Shown here: piece after piece, positions 26,856 through 35,999 of the stretch | Layout: each line of letters begins with the position of its first letter | How positions within the stretch are numbered: the first letter of the stretch is position 1 | Source: Verrucomicrobiota bacterium | GTDB lineage: Bacteria; Verrucomicrobiota; Verrucomicrobiia; Limisphaerales; SIBE01 | Assembly (NCBI GenBank): GCA_016209525.1 | Contig: JACQWK010000441.1 | Span: forward strand, 1-42,367 | Reading direction: 5' to 3' | DNA: 42,367 nt | Program-made: the position numbers and the translations under genes | The notes under the pieces: model-generated | The model's database searches: none | What the model was told of the DNA's origin: nothing | What the model saw: the letters and a program-made list of their open reading frames with translations, nothing else

Positions 26856-27842
26856 TCACGCCAGCGCTTTGGTCACGACGTTGCGCTCGACGACGCCCGT
26901 GAGCCGCTGATCCAAGCCGGAGTGGAAAAAAGTGAGCTTGCGGTGATCCAGACCCATGAGGTGCAGCATGGTCGCGTGCAAATCGGAAACGTGGACAGGA
27001 TCCTCCGTTGCCTTGAAGCCAAACTCGTCGGTCGCGCCAATCGCTTGGCCGCCCTTGACACCGGCTCCGGCAAGCCACATCGAAAAGCCGTGCCAATCGT
27101 GGTCGCGGCCCGGCTTGCCGAGGCCTTCGCTCGTGGGAGTGCGGCCAAACTCGCCGCCCCAGACCAGCAGGGTCTCCTCCCACAGGCCGGTCCGCTTGAG
27201 GTCGGCCATCAGGGCGGCGATGGGTTTGTCGGTTTCACCCGCGTGCAACTTATGGTTGGTGACGCAATCGTTGTGGCCGTCCCACGTGTCCTCGATATGT
27301 CCGCCGCCTGAATACAGTTGCACGAAGCGATCGATGGGATTCCGGCACCAGGCGCCATTCTTCACCGGGGGCACGGCGGGACGCCGCACCGTTTGAAACG
27401 CCCAATGTTCGGCCGGCGACGCCGGCACGTTCTCGTCCTCGGGATACGGCGCCCCTGCGTCGATCCAGGCGGCGAGCAGCGAAATCTGTTCGGCGCTCAA
27501 AGGTTGGCCATCCGCCGGCATTCGTTCGCTCTCGTCCGTGGACGAGACGCGCCGGATCAACGGGCTATCGCCGCTCTTGCCCGTGACGATGATGGGACCG
27601 TTCTTGCCTCCCTTGTGAATCAGCGCGCTGGCGTCGAGTCGAAGATGCGCTTTTTGCTTCAGTCGGCCATGGCAGGAAGCGCAACGCTTTTCGAGGATCG
27701 GCTTAACGTCGCGCGTATAATCGGGAGCCGGAGCAGCAACCGCTGAACACAGGTCCCCCAGGAGAAGTGCGCCGGCGACGAAGGCCCTGCATCGCGCATA
27801 ACTCCGCGCTTGGAAACCGGCGCTCTGAGCACGGTTTGACAC
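26856..27842 (-). CDS. chimeric PSCyt1-DUF1501 protein (in-frame deletion fusion)
   Basis: The N-terminal part is the cytochrome-like PSCyt1 region of a planctomycete/verrucomicrobial DUF1549/DUF1553 protein: signal peptide, haem motif CASCHG, ERMPADGQPLSAEQISLLAAW, ending at NPIDRFV. The C-terminal part is the end of a DUF1501 protein: RFVQLYSGGGHIEDTW, LLVWGGEFGRTPTSEG, DHDWHGFSMWLAGAGVKGG, VSDLHATMLHLMGLDH. Whole genes of these types usually lie next to each other, at about 800-1000 and 450-480 residues. Here both are truncated and joined at codons for Arg-Phe-Val (27321-27329), a string common to both families. The start is uncertain: no ATG lies in frame, and the GTG at 27842 gives a good signal peptide, while the frame runs to a GTG at 27920. 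The product is probably non-functional or has lost its partner activity. Confidence 0.8.
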   Translation of the reverse strand: MSNRAQSAGFQARSYARCRAFVAGALLLGDLCSAVAAPAPDYTRDVKPILEKRCASCHGRLKQKAHLRLDASALIHKGGKNGPIIVTGKSGDSPLIRRVSSTDESERMPADGQPLSAEQISLLAAWIDAGAPYPEDENVPASPAEHWAFQTVRRPAVPPVKNGAWCRNPIDRFVQLYSGGGHIEDTWDGHNDCVTNHKLHAGETDKPIAALMADLKRTGLWEETLLVWGGEFGRTPTSEGLGKPGRDHDWHGFSMWLAGAGVKGGQAIGATDEFGFKATEDPVHVSDLHATMLHLMGLDHRKLTFFHSGLDQRLTGVVERNVVTKALA

Positions 27843-27912
27843 GCCAGGAACATACACGATGACCGGCCCCGCTCGCCAACAGATAATCCGCGAAGGGGCG
27901 GCGCAGCGTAAC

Positions 27913-27965
27913 GCGGACACTCCTGTCCGCGCGTTTTCTTAGCACGGACGGACAAGAGTGTCCGC
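27913..27965. repeat. GCGGACAC inverted repeat
   Basis: The 17-nt arm starting GCGGACACTCCTGTCCG pairs with CGGACAAGAGTGTCCGC, with one mismatch. Each arm is also partly self-complementary. It lies just upstream of the chimeric gene. Confidence 0.7.
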
Positions 27966-28021
27966 CTTACGACCGCTATGAGAACTCCCCGACATCTTGA
28001 CGCGCACGGCGCCCTTGACCC

Positions 28022-28228
28022 GGAGCGCCGGTCTCCGACCCGGCGCGAATCGGTGCCGCTGGAGAATCGCGCGCCGGATCGGAGACCGGCGTTCCGGAGT
28101 TTATGAGCAGCCCCCGAGCGCTTCCGGTGCGCAATGCAGCCGTGAACCACGAACGGGCTGGAGCGCGGGCGGCTCGCCCGCAATTTTGTAGGAGAGTGTG
28201 AATCTCGCGGGCGGGCCGCCCGCGCTCC
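28022..28228. repeat. two tandem long-arm inverted repeats
   Basis: The first pair is 28022-28047 with 28070-28095 (24 of 26 bases match). The second pair is 28160-28181 with 28207-28228 (21 of 22). With the element at 27913 and a fragment near 28268, they fill the 27966-28319 gap, which has no gene. Confidence 0.75.
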
Positions 28229-28319
28229 GATTGGTTGGCTCAGGCTCAAGGATGTCGCCCGAGCCTGCAGTCTGGAAGCCCGCCCAGCATTGGACAGCCT
28301 GGCATTTGAAGCACTTCTC

Positions 28320-30719
28320 TTACGGCGTAACGCCCAAGAGCACCACACGGTAGAACCGCACGTTGCCAGCGACGTTTCCCACGGAAGCGCGAAGATTATT
28401 GTTCGCCGTCTTTTCAAATGTCGCCGCCACGACCGGCTGCCAGCTCTTCAAGTCAGCGCTCTCTTGGAGTTGATACTGGCCAGCCGGCGCCGACGTGGCG
28501 AAGTCGATGGTCACTCGGTCGCCTGCTCTCGCCAATGCCAGCGCCGTCACCTTCGGGCTGGCCGCGACGATCTCCAAACCGCCGGGCCCGCCGATCAATT
28601 GCCACAGGTCGGTGTCGGCATCGTTCTCGAAGGCACCTTCCGCGGCATAAATCTCGAAATACGACGCGCCGGCTCGTTCCCAGGCGATGAACTCGATCTC
28701 ATAGACGCCGGCAGCAATGCCCTTGAGAATCCCGCGCGTGCTGCTGTCGCCGGTGTTGGTCTGGTAGGCCATGAATTCCGGAAAATTATCGTCGCGGACG
28801 CCGTTGCCGCTCACGCTGGCAAACGGCGCTCCCATGAAACGGAGGCCAAATCCCTCGTCGCTGTGGACGCCGATGGTCCAGTCCCCGGCGCGTGGAATTC
28901 TCACTCGGGCGCGAGCGACGATCACATAATCGCTTTCCGTGAGCCCCTGCGTTTCGGCCGGGAGCGGCTCGTCGTTCGGGAAATAACCGCCCGAGCCGGG
29001 ATTGGCGGTTTTGGCAAAGTTGATGACGGCGGCCGTCGTGTCGTGAATCTTGCCCGTGAATCCCGGCTGAGTCGCCTGGAGGGCGATCTCGACGGCGGAG
29101 ACGATGGCATCCGCGCGGCCCGCGTTCCAAATTTGGCGCAGACCCCATTTTCCCGCGGTGCTGCCGGGGCCGCCCAGGCCCGTCAACGGAAAGAAAGGTT
29201 TGGGCAGAACGAACGGCGACTCCAGCGTGAGAGCAGCGCCGGTCGAATCCTTGGTTTCCACCTGGAGTGTGTGGCTTGATCCAGCCGGAAAAGGCGTGGC
29301 CGGTTTGTAGGTGAGCGTCGTGACGCTTCCCGCCTTGACGACCGATGACGTCACCAATGCGCCGTCCACGGAGAGCTTGACAGTGGCCGGATCGACCACG
29401 CTCCGGCCCGCGTCCTCCACCTCGACGATGAGTTCGGAAAGGCTCGGCATGATCTTTTTGAGCGCGGCTTTTTCCACTTCCGGTTTATCCGAAACGTGCA
29501 CATCGAAACGATCTGCCGTGACCACGCCATTGCCGAAGACACGGATGCGCAGCACGTGCTCGCGGTTGGGAAGAATGGGGCTGCTCCAAACGAGGACCTG
29601 CTCATTTCTCTGCGGCGTTTTGTAGCTCACGGTGTATTCCGTGCCGCCGTCGATCGTCGCAATGGCCGAGCCGTGATGGCTGGCCACCGTGGCGAACACA
29701 TCGATCTTCACCCCTTTGAATTTCACTTCGAAGTAAGCATTGCGGACGTCGGAGTAGTGATCGTTGTTCTTGAAACGCGGATCGTTGGGGTTGCCTTGCG
29801 CGAGGTTCCAGGTGCCGGTGTAAACGATCTGGTTCAGGCTGGTCCCTTCGTCCGACGTGTCGTCGATCTGAACGATGCGGTCAGCCACGAATTCACGGAC
29901 GGTAGTGTTCACGGTGACCCATCCGACGAAATTGGAGCGGTCCGTAGCGACGACGCGAAAGGCGTGGTCGCCTTTCGCGGGCGCCTTGACGGCCAAGGTG
30001 TACGGGCTTGCGGTCTTTTCGGCGAGTTTCGTGTCGCCGTCGAAGAACTCGACTTTGAGGAGATTGTTGTCGCGGTCGGTGACGCGGGCGTCGATCATGA
30101 TATCCGTGCCGAAGGGGATGACATCGCCTTCATGCGGGTTCGCGACAATGACGCTGGGCACCTCGCCGGTGATGTCGCCGCTCTCGAAGCGCACTTCGGC
30201 CAAGCCGACCGACCAGCCATGACCCCAGTTCGTGATGCCCTTGAGCTTGACCAAGCGCACGTTCGTGCCGACGACATTGAAGGATTGGGCCGCTTCGCCG
30301 CCTTCCTTCAGTGTGACAACAGCAATGGCGGTGAAATTGGCGTTGGTCATGTTGGCGTCCGGCGAAACCAACACTTCGACATCTTTCATGCCTCGGTCGG
30401 TGTTGTCCGTGACGTTGAAGTTCCAAACATAGACCTTCGTCAGATCGACCGTCTTGCCGAGATCGAAAACGGCGTCGGCTTTGATGGAGCCGACGACCGA
30501 CCACATTTCCGCATTCTCTCGGCTGTGGATGGACTGCACGGAACCGGGGCCGGGATTGTCCAGGCCTAGTCCGTTGATGAGCGCGTCTTGTGTCGCTTCG
30601 CCGTTGGAAGCGAGCACGGCGACGGGTTGAATGAATTCGGCGCGGAGGGACAGAGCGCCAACGACCGCGATGAGGCCTGAGATCACCGCGAGCCGGGCAA
30701 AAGGAATGGGGTATTTCAT
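28320..30719 (-). CDS. large secreted multidomain carbohydrate-binding-like protein
   Basis: This 799-residue exported protein has a signal peptide (residues 1-27). A discoidin-like beta-sandwich covers ~30-180 (KADAVFDLGKTVDLTKVYVW, VGLAEVRFE). An Ig-like domain covers ~185-275 (NPHEGDVIPFGTDIMI, VEFFDGDTKL). A galactose-binding-like region covers ~280-410 (YSDVRNAYFEVKFKGVKID). Another Ig-like segment is at ~420-500 and a PA14-like stretch at ~560-715 (DYVIVARARVRIPRAGDWTI, DEGFGLRF). The C-terminus ends with the YQLQESADLKSW...FYRVVL module shared with the 4560-6152 product. No catalytic domain is evident, and a surface binding role is inferred. Domain borders are approximate. Confidence 0.75.
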   Translation of the reverse strand: MKYPIPFARLAVISGLIAVVGALSLRAEFIQPVAVLASNGEATQDALINGLGLDNPGPGSVQSIHSRENAEMWSVVGSIKADAVFDLGKTVDLTKVYVWNFNVTDNTDRGMKDVEVLVSPDANMTNANFTAIAVVTLKEGGEAAQSFNVVGTNVRLVKLKGITNWGHGWSVGLAEVRFESGDITGEVPSVIVANPHEGDVIPFGTDIMIDARVTDRDNNLLKVEFFDGDTKLAEKTASPYTLAVKAPAKGDHAFRVVATDRSNFVGWVTVNTTVREFVADRIVQIDDTSDEGTSLNQIVYTGTWNLAQGNPNDPRFKNNDHYSDVRNAYFEVKFKGVKIDVFATVASHHGSAIATIDGGTEYTVSYKTPQRNEQVLVWSSPILPNREHVLRIRVFGNGVVTADRFDVHVSDKPEVEKAALKKIMPSLSELIVEVEDAGRSVVDPATVKLSVDGALVTSSVVKAGSVTTLTYKPATPFPAGSSHTLQVETKDSTGAALTLESPFVLPKPFFPLTGLGGPGSTAGKWGLRQIWNAGRADAIVSAVEIALQATQPGFTGKIHDTTAAVINFAKTANPGSGGYFPNDEPLPAETQGLTESDYVIVARARVRIPRAGDWTIGVHSDEGFGLRFMGAPFASVSGNGVRDDNFPEFMAYQTNTGDSSTRGILKGIAAGVYEIEFIAWERAGASYFEIYAAEGAFENDADTDLWQLIGGPGGLEIVAASPKVTALALARAGDRVTIDFATSAPAGQYQLQESADLKSWQPVVAATFEKTANNNLRASVGNVAGNVRFYRVVLLGVTP

Positions 30720-30857
30720 AGTGAGAATCTTTGAGAACTTATGGCGATGTTATCGCACCGGACGGAAGGGAGCAACCTTCATGAGAACGGGAATCGTGGC
30801 CGAATTAGGTGCCATGACTGCAAATTCCGTGCAGTCCTGCGAAGCCGCAACCAAAAT

Positions 30858-30964
30858 GGCGCGCGGCCTACCAGGCCGCAGCGGCTCCAAAAGACCGAGG
30901 CGCCCGAAAATCTCCGAGCCTCGCATTCCGTGTGCGGCCGCTGCGGCCTGGTAGGCCGCGCGCC
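30858..30964. repeat. perfect 28-bp inverted repeat
   Basis: Arms at 30858-30885 and 30937-30964 (GGCGCGCGGCCTACCAGG... and its complement) match at all 28 bases with a 51-nt loop. It lies in the 438-base gap (30720-31157) between divergent genes. A further GGGCTTTGAAGCCC hairpin-like fragment lies near 31030. No gene is seen there. Confidence 0.85.
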
Positions 30965-31172
30965 CGAAAAATCGTCGCGACTTGGGACGATTTCGACGGA
31001 TACTGATAGACTTCATGTCTGCGCTCCAGGGCTTTGAAGCCCAAAACGGGCTGGTAGCCCGTCCCACTCGTGGATTCAAACACGCTCTGAAGGGTTGCTC
31101 ACTGGCTCAGGAAAGATTGGACACCTAGAAATGGCTTCGCCATTCTGACGGCCATTCATGCGGGCTGATTCT

Positions 31173-32699
31173 ATGAGAACACTTCTGATTGGCATCGACA
31201 GCGGAACACAGTCCACCAAGGTCCTTGTCGTGGACGCGCGTAGCGGCAAAGTCCTCGCCAGCGCGTCCCAAGCTTACGATTTAATCCCAAACCTTCCGCC
31301 CGGCGCGAAGGAACAGCATCCGCACACCTGGCGCGACGCGACCGCCAAAGCGATCAAACAGGCGCTCAAGGCAGCCAAGGCCGGCGCCGCCGAAGTCAAG
31401 GCGATGGGCGTGAGCGGCCAGCAGCACGGTTTCGTGCCGCTCGACAAGGCCGACGCCGTTATTCGTCCGGCCAAGCTCTGGTGCGACACCTCGACCGCCG
31501 CCGAGTGCGAAGAAATCATGGCCAAGCTGGGCGGCCTCAAAGCCACCATCCGCGCGATGGGCAACGCGGTGCTCCCCGGCTTCACTGCATCGAAGATTCT
31601 CTGGCTGAAAAAGCGCGAGCCGAAAAACTTCGCGCGCCTCGCCACCGTGCTTCTCCCGCATGATTACCTGAATTACTGGCTCACCGGCGAAAAAGTCATG
31701 GAATTCGGCGATGCCAGCGGCACGGCCCTCCTCGACGTCAAAACGCGCCGCTGGTCGGACAAAGTGCTTCGCGCCATCGACCCAAGTCTGGCGGGCAAAT
31801 TGCCGCTGTTGATCCCCAGTGATCAACCCGCGGGACGTTTGCAGGCTTCCACGGCCAAAGCGCTGGGTTTGCGCACGGACGTTCTGGTGAGCGCCGGCGG
31901 CGGCGACAACATGATGGGCGCCGTCGGGACGGGCAACACTCGGCAAGGCGTGATCACCGCCAGCTTTGGCACCAGCGGCACGATTTACGCCTGCTCGGAA
32001 AAACCGGTCGTCGATCCGCAAGGCGAGATCGCGGCCTTTTGCGACTCCACGAGTCGCTGGCTCCCGCTCCTGTGCACGATGAACGTCACGGTCGCGACGG
32101 AAATGGTGCGGCGCGATTTTGGCTGGGATCACAAGAAATTCGACAACGAGGCGGGCAAAGCTCCGGCGGGTTCAGAGGGTTTGCTCCTGCTTCCGTACCT
32201 CGAAGGCGAACGCACTCCGAACGTGCCCGATGGCACGGGCGTTTTCTTCGGCGTCACTCCGAAGACATTCACCGCTCCCCATTACGCGAGGGCCTCGATG
32301 GAGGGCGTGACGCTGGGGATGAATTACGGCCTGCGCCGGTTGTCAGAGCTCGGCGTGAAGCCAAGACAAATCCGCGCCACGGGCGGCGGCGCGAACTCCA
32401 AGCTCTGGCGGCAGATGATGGCGGACATTTTCAACGCCGAAGTCGTCACCTTGAAAGTCGGCGAAGGCGCGGCCTACGGCGCGGCTTTGCAGGCCCTGTG
32501 GTGCTGGCGCCGCGTTCAGGGCGAGAGAGTCTCGATCGCCGAGATCACGGATCAATTCGTGCAACTGCACCGCGCCCAAACCGCGCAACCGCGAAAGGAG
32601 AACGTCCGGCGTTACCAGGAACTCCAAGCGTTGCAGGACGAAATATCGCGGGCGCTGCGCGGAGTCTTCCCGGCCCATCGCAAGTTTGTCATGGCGTAA
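31173..32699 (+). CDS. xylB: xylulokinase (FGGY carbohydrate kinase)
   Basis: This 508-residue FGGY-family kinase would phosphorylate D-xylulose to xylulose 5-phosphate for the pentose phosphate pathway. N-terminal LLIGIDSGTQSTKVLVVD and AMGVSGQQHGFV, the substrate segment AKLWCDTSTAAEC, the catalytic Asp in SAGGGDNMMGAVG, ASFGTSGTI and the C-terminal RATGGGANSKLWRQMMADI are all present. The second ATG (31173) fits the family N-terminus better than 31158; neither has a strong ribosome binding site. No xylose isomerase or transporter is next to it. A related substrate such as ribulose is possible but less likely. Confidence 0.9.
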   Translation: MRTLLIGIDSGTQSTKVLVVDARSGKVLASASQAYDLIPNLPPGAKEQHPHTWRDATAKAIKQALKAAKAGAAEVKAMGVSGQQHGFVPLDKADAVIRPAKLWCDTSTAAECEEIMAKLGGLKATIRAMGNAVLPGFTASKILWLKKREPKNFARLATVLLPHDYLNYWLTGEKVMEFGDASGTALLDVKTRRWSDKVLRAIDPSLAGKLPLLIPSDQPAGRLQASTAKALGLRTDVLVSAGGGDNMMGAVGTGNTRQGVITASFGTSGTIYACSEKPVVDPQGEIAAFCDSTSRWLPLLCTMNVTVATEMVRRDFGWDHKKFDNEAGKAPAGSEGLLLLPYLEGERTPNVPDGTGVFFGVTPKTFTAPHYARASMEGVTLGMNYGLRRLSELGVKPRQIRATGGGANSKLWRQMMADIFNAEVVTLKVGEGAAYGAALQALWCWRRVQGERVSIAEITDQFVQLHRAQTAQPRKENVRRYQELQALQDEISRALRGVFPAHRKFVMA

Positions 32700-32740
32700 T
32701 CCCCAACCCGCCGCGAAACTGGAGTGCCAGCTCTCTGGCC

Positions 32741-32774
32741 AAAGCGGCGATGAATCAGCCGCGCTCCAAACGCT
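32741..32774. repeat. relative of the 34-nt hairpin arm at 14937
   Basis: AAAGCGGCGATGAATC... matches 14937-14970 at 29 of 34 bases. It lies in the short gap between the convergent xylulokinase and M56 genes. Confidence 0.75.
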
Positions 32775-32897
32775 TCGCGGCTTTTGTGCTTGGAGGAGTC
32801 CGATGGCCCCAGGTCGAGTCGCGTGCCTTCCTTAGGGTTTATCAGCGTCGATCAGTCGTCCAGAAATCCCAGGCCGTTTTCACCGCCACCTTCAGCC

Positions 32898-35800
32898 TTA
32901 AGGCGAGTTTTCCTGCGAGCGGACCCTATTCCCAGCGGGATCAACAATGGTCGGCGTGACGAAGAGGAGAAGATGTTTGTTGGTCTTCGATGCGGAGTCG
33001 GATCGGAACAAACGCCCGAGCAGCGGGAGATCGCCCAGGACCGGCACCTTGACTTTCGGGTCACGCGTTTCACGGGAACGGAAGCCGCTCAGCACGATGG
33101 TTTGTCCATCCCAGATGGTGGCGTTGCCGCGTGCTTCACGGATGCGAAAGCGAGGCAACGGCAGGACGGCAGTCAAGGGAGAAGAATCCGGGGCGCCGTC
33201 AACCTTGATCCGATTCTGCTCTGGAGTGGGCTCGTCGTATCCGACGAACTCGGTGGTTTTGGCTCCAATTTCAATCTGGATCGAATTCGGATCGTCAAGC
33301 GCGCGCGGAGTGACCTCCACGGACGACCCGACCGGAAAATCCTCGGTGAGATAGTTGACTCCGACTCCATCGCCGTCGCTTTTGGAAGTCGTGGTGATCT
33401 GCCGGCCAATAACCACTTTCCTGGGCTCCGCCACTTCAAGCTGAGCCGGCCGCCCGCTGACCGTGGTGACGCTCGGGCTCGCGAGGAGCGTTACGCCACT
33501 TCGCTGTTTGAAGACCTTCATCAAATAGTTGAATTGCGCCTCGGTCAGAACGCCGGTCACGGCCGCGAGAGCCGCATTCTTCATCCGCCGGTCGTCGCCG
33601 CCTGAAGGAACGGTTTTGGCCGAGGCGTTTGTCGAGAATGCCGAAGGATTCGGCCGGCCCTGCTCATTTGTGCCGCCGCCGGAGTCAATCCGTGTTCTGT
33701 CCAAGAACCAATCCAATCCCAGCGCCTTGGCGTCCACGTCGGAAAGTTCGACCCACTTCGCGTCGATCTGAATCTGCTTCGGCGCGTAATTCAGGACGGC
33801 AAGCCCTTGCTCGATGATGTCAAGGTCCTCCAGCGTGGCGCGCGCGAACAGGATTCCGGTGCGGTCGTTGAAAAAGATTGCTCTGTCATTGGTTGTGACA
33901 GCAACAGCCGGAATGGTCCGTGGTCGAGGGAATTCGTCACTGGACAATCCGCTACCGTGAGCGTGAGTCACTCGGTCCGGCAGCAAATCAATACCAAGCC
34001 TCCTGCAGAAGGTCCAAACCGCCTCGTTCAGATTTGTCTGCACGTTCTGGTCTGGCATGACTTCACCCAATTTCCTGACGAAAGTGTTCGGATCAACCCG
34101 GAACGTCCGGGTATAAAGCTGCTGCCGACCGGGCGTGCGCCGACTGATTACCACGGCGTAATCCTCAATCGAGTATTGATTGCTCTCAAAATCGGCCAGC
34201 GCTTGCCTGAGGATCGTCTCGACCTGAGATTTCGTGGACTGGCGCATTTCTCGGATGAAATTCAGGTAAGAGAGCGCCTTTTTGTTTTCCGGATCTTGCT
34301 TCACCGCTTCGGCAAGCTTTGCCTCGGCTTCATCAAGCTTGCCCAATTCGATCAGCAGTCGAGCATCTCGGATGAGTGTGGCGACGTCGTCGTTGAGCGA
34401 AGGCGGAGGCGAAGGGACACGAGAGCTTTCAGTCTTGCCGTCTTTCGGTGTGGTGGTTGGGATCGAATTGGTGTTCAGAAACTCAACGGCCGCTTCAATC
34501 CGGTCCAGTTCACTTTTTGTGACTCGAACGGAGAGCATTCCATTGCCGTGGCTGAGGAAAATAGCCTTGCGACCACCCGGAACTTGGATTTCCCCGCCGA
34601 ACGCGTTAGGGCCAAGTCGAACGACCCGATTCGTCGCCGGCTCGAGTGCCAGGTCGATGCCGAGTTTGCCAACGAACGCTCGGACCAACCTTGACCGTGT
34701 GATCAGATTTGTCGGCACTTCGGTTTCTCCGAGAGTTCTGGCGAGGTTCGGGAAAAACGTGTCCGGATCAAGCTGCCATGTTCGGCTCAAGAGCTGTGGA
34801 ACTGACGGCTTGGTTTCCGTCTCTGGAGCGAGGGGTTGGTTCCCGTTCCCACCCGGCGGAGCCGACTCAGCGGAGCCCGCAAGGGTTGACGTTGATCCGG
34901 AGGCGTTCGGGGCCTTGGCTGAGGCGGCCGCGATCAGTGAGCCGCGGCTTACGAAGAGGAACGCGCCCACCAGCAGCAATGCCACCGTCCCCGCAAGCCA
35001 CCACCCGGAACGATCGGATTGGGTCGGCAGTCCGGCCAGTCTCCGGATGCGCCCCAGCAGCGATCCCCCGGTCGCCGCCAAGGCCAATCCTCCAGCGGCG
35101 CAGCGTGATTCCTCCAGCATTGCCAGTGCCGTGGCATAAACCATCCGGTCGCCGCAGACTAGCACGGTCAGATCGTCGCAGCACAGCTCCCGCTCCTGGC
35201 TGAGTTGGCGCGAGACCCACCAGACGGCCGGGTGGTAAAAAAGCAGCGTTTCGATGAGGTTCTGAAGCAAGTTGACCAAATAATCGTGGCGCCGGACGTG
35301 GGCCAGTTCGTGCGCGAGGATGGCTTCGAGTTGCGCGGGCGACAGGCCGGCCAGCGCGCTGGCAGGGAAGAGAATCACCGGCCGCAGCCAGCCGATCACC
35401 GTTGGCACTTCCACCAAGGCCGATTGGCATAGCCGCACCGGACGGCTGACGCGAAGTTGATTCGCCAGGTCCACAAGTTTTTCCGTCCAGGAGACCCCGA
35501 GCGATTCGCAAGAAAGGCGTCTAATCCGGCGCACACGGCCATAGCCAAGCAACAGCCGGAGCGAAAGCAAACAGACGATTCCGAGCCATGCCGCCACAAT
35601 CCACGGCAATTGCTTCTGCAACCGCGCCGTGAATGGCTCCACCGCTGGCTTCAGGGAAGTCTGTCTCTGACCAGCCGCCGTCATTGTGAAACTCACCGGC
35701 GTTGCCACGACCGTCTCTTGAACACGCGACATCGTCACCGCCGCGGGGCTCAGTGCTTGTTTGCGGGCCTTTGCCAGAAAGCAAAAAGTCGTCGGCGGAC

Positions 35801-35999
35801 CCGCGGCCATGAACAGCAAAGCGAGGCAGGCGGCGATGTATCTCGAATTGGCGGAACTCTTGCGCAAGGCGGTTTGCGCCACGAACAACAGCGAAGCGAT
35901 CAGTGCGCCTTGCCAGAGAAAGTGAATCAGCGCCCAACCGAGCGCGAGGATGAGCGGGTGCCGGAAGAATTCGATGGCCTCGTTGTCGGCCGTGATCAT
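32898..35999 (-). CDS. M56 (BlaR1-type) membrane protease fused to secretin-like domain
   Basis: This 1033-residue fusion begins with an M56 peptidase: membrane segments near 17-40, 55-72, 132-152 and 333-351, and a zinc site H230-ELA-H234 with a later Glu in ERELCCDD. In BlaR1/MecR1 this domain cleaves the BlaI repressor on signal. The penicillin-binding sensor is absent. Instead come module 1 (~405-508), a TPR-like stretch (~536-590), module 2 (~630-737), and a secretin/PilQ-type beta domain (~738-1020; QIQIDAKWVELSDVDAKALG, LLASPSVTTVSGRPAQLE, GQTIVLSGF, VPVLGDLPLLGRLFRS, LLLFVTPTIVDP). Modules 1 and 2 are alike (R-T-W/F-x-x-D-P-x-T-F...LGIDL...AIF). The start overlaps the blaI stop (ATGA). 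It is probably autoregulated with blaI. What it senses is unknown. Confidence 0.88.
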   Translation of the reverse strand: MITADNEAIEFFRHPLILALGWALIHFLWQGALIASLLFVAQTALRKSSANSRYIAACLALLFMAAGPPTTFCFLAKARKQALSPAAVTMSRVQETVVATPVSFTMTAAGQRQTSLKPAVEPFTARLQKQLPWIVAAWLGIVCLLSLRLLLGYGRVRRIRRLSCESLGVSWTEKLVDLANQLRVSRPVRLCQSALVEVPTVIGWLRPVILFPASALAGLSPAQLEAILAHELAHVRRHDYLVNLLQNLIETLLFYHPAVWWVSRQLSQERELCCDDLTVLVCGDRMVYATALAMLEESRCAAGGLALAATGGSLLGRIRRLAGLPTQSDRSGWWLAGTVALLLVGAFLFVSRGSLIAAASAKAPNASGSTSTLAGSAESAPPGGNGNQPLAPETETKPSVPQLLSRTWQLDPDTFFPNLARTLGETEVPTNLITRSRLVRAFVGKLGIDLALEPATNRVVRLGPNAFGGEIQVPGGRKAIFLSHGNGMLSVRVTKSELDRIEAAVEFLNTNSIPTTTPKDGKTESSRVPSPPPSLNDDVATLIRDARLLIELGKLDEAEAKLAEAVKQDPENKKALSYLNFIREMRQSTKSQVETILRQALADFESNQYSIEDYAVVISRRTPGRQQLYTRTFRVDPNTFVRKLGEVMPDQNVQTNLNEAVWTFCRRLGIDLLPDRVTHAHGSGLSSDEFPRPRTIPAVAVTTNDRAIFFNDRTGILFARATLEDLDIIEQGLAVLNYAPKQIQIDAKWVELSDVDAKALGLDWFLDRTRIDSGGGTNEQGRPNPSAFSTNASAKTVPSGGDDRRMKNAALAAVTGVLTEAQFNYLMKVFKQRSGVTLLASPSVTTVSGRPAQLEVAEPRKVVIGRQITTTSKSDGDGVGVNYLTEDFPVGSSVEVTPRALDDPNSIQIEIGAKTTEFVGYDEPTPEQNRIKVDGAPDSSPLTAVLPLPRFRIREARGNATIWDGQTIVLSGFRSRETRDPKVKVPVLGDLPLLGRLFRSDSASKTNKHLLLFVTPTIVDPAGNRVRSQENSP

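Noticed and set aside
29496-30569. 357-residue plus-strand frame opposite the secreted multidomain protein
   Set aside because: No family motifs. The minus strand has a signal peptide and recognisable domains.
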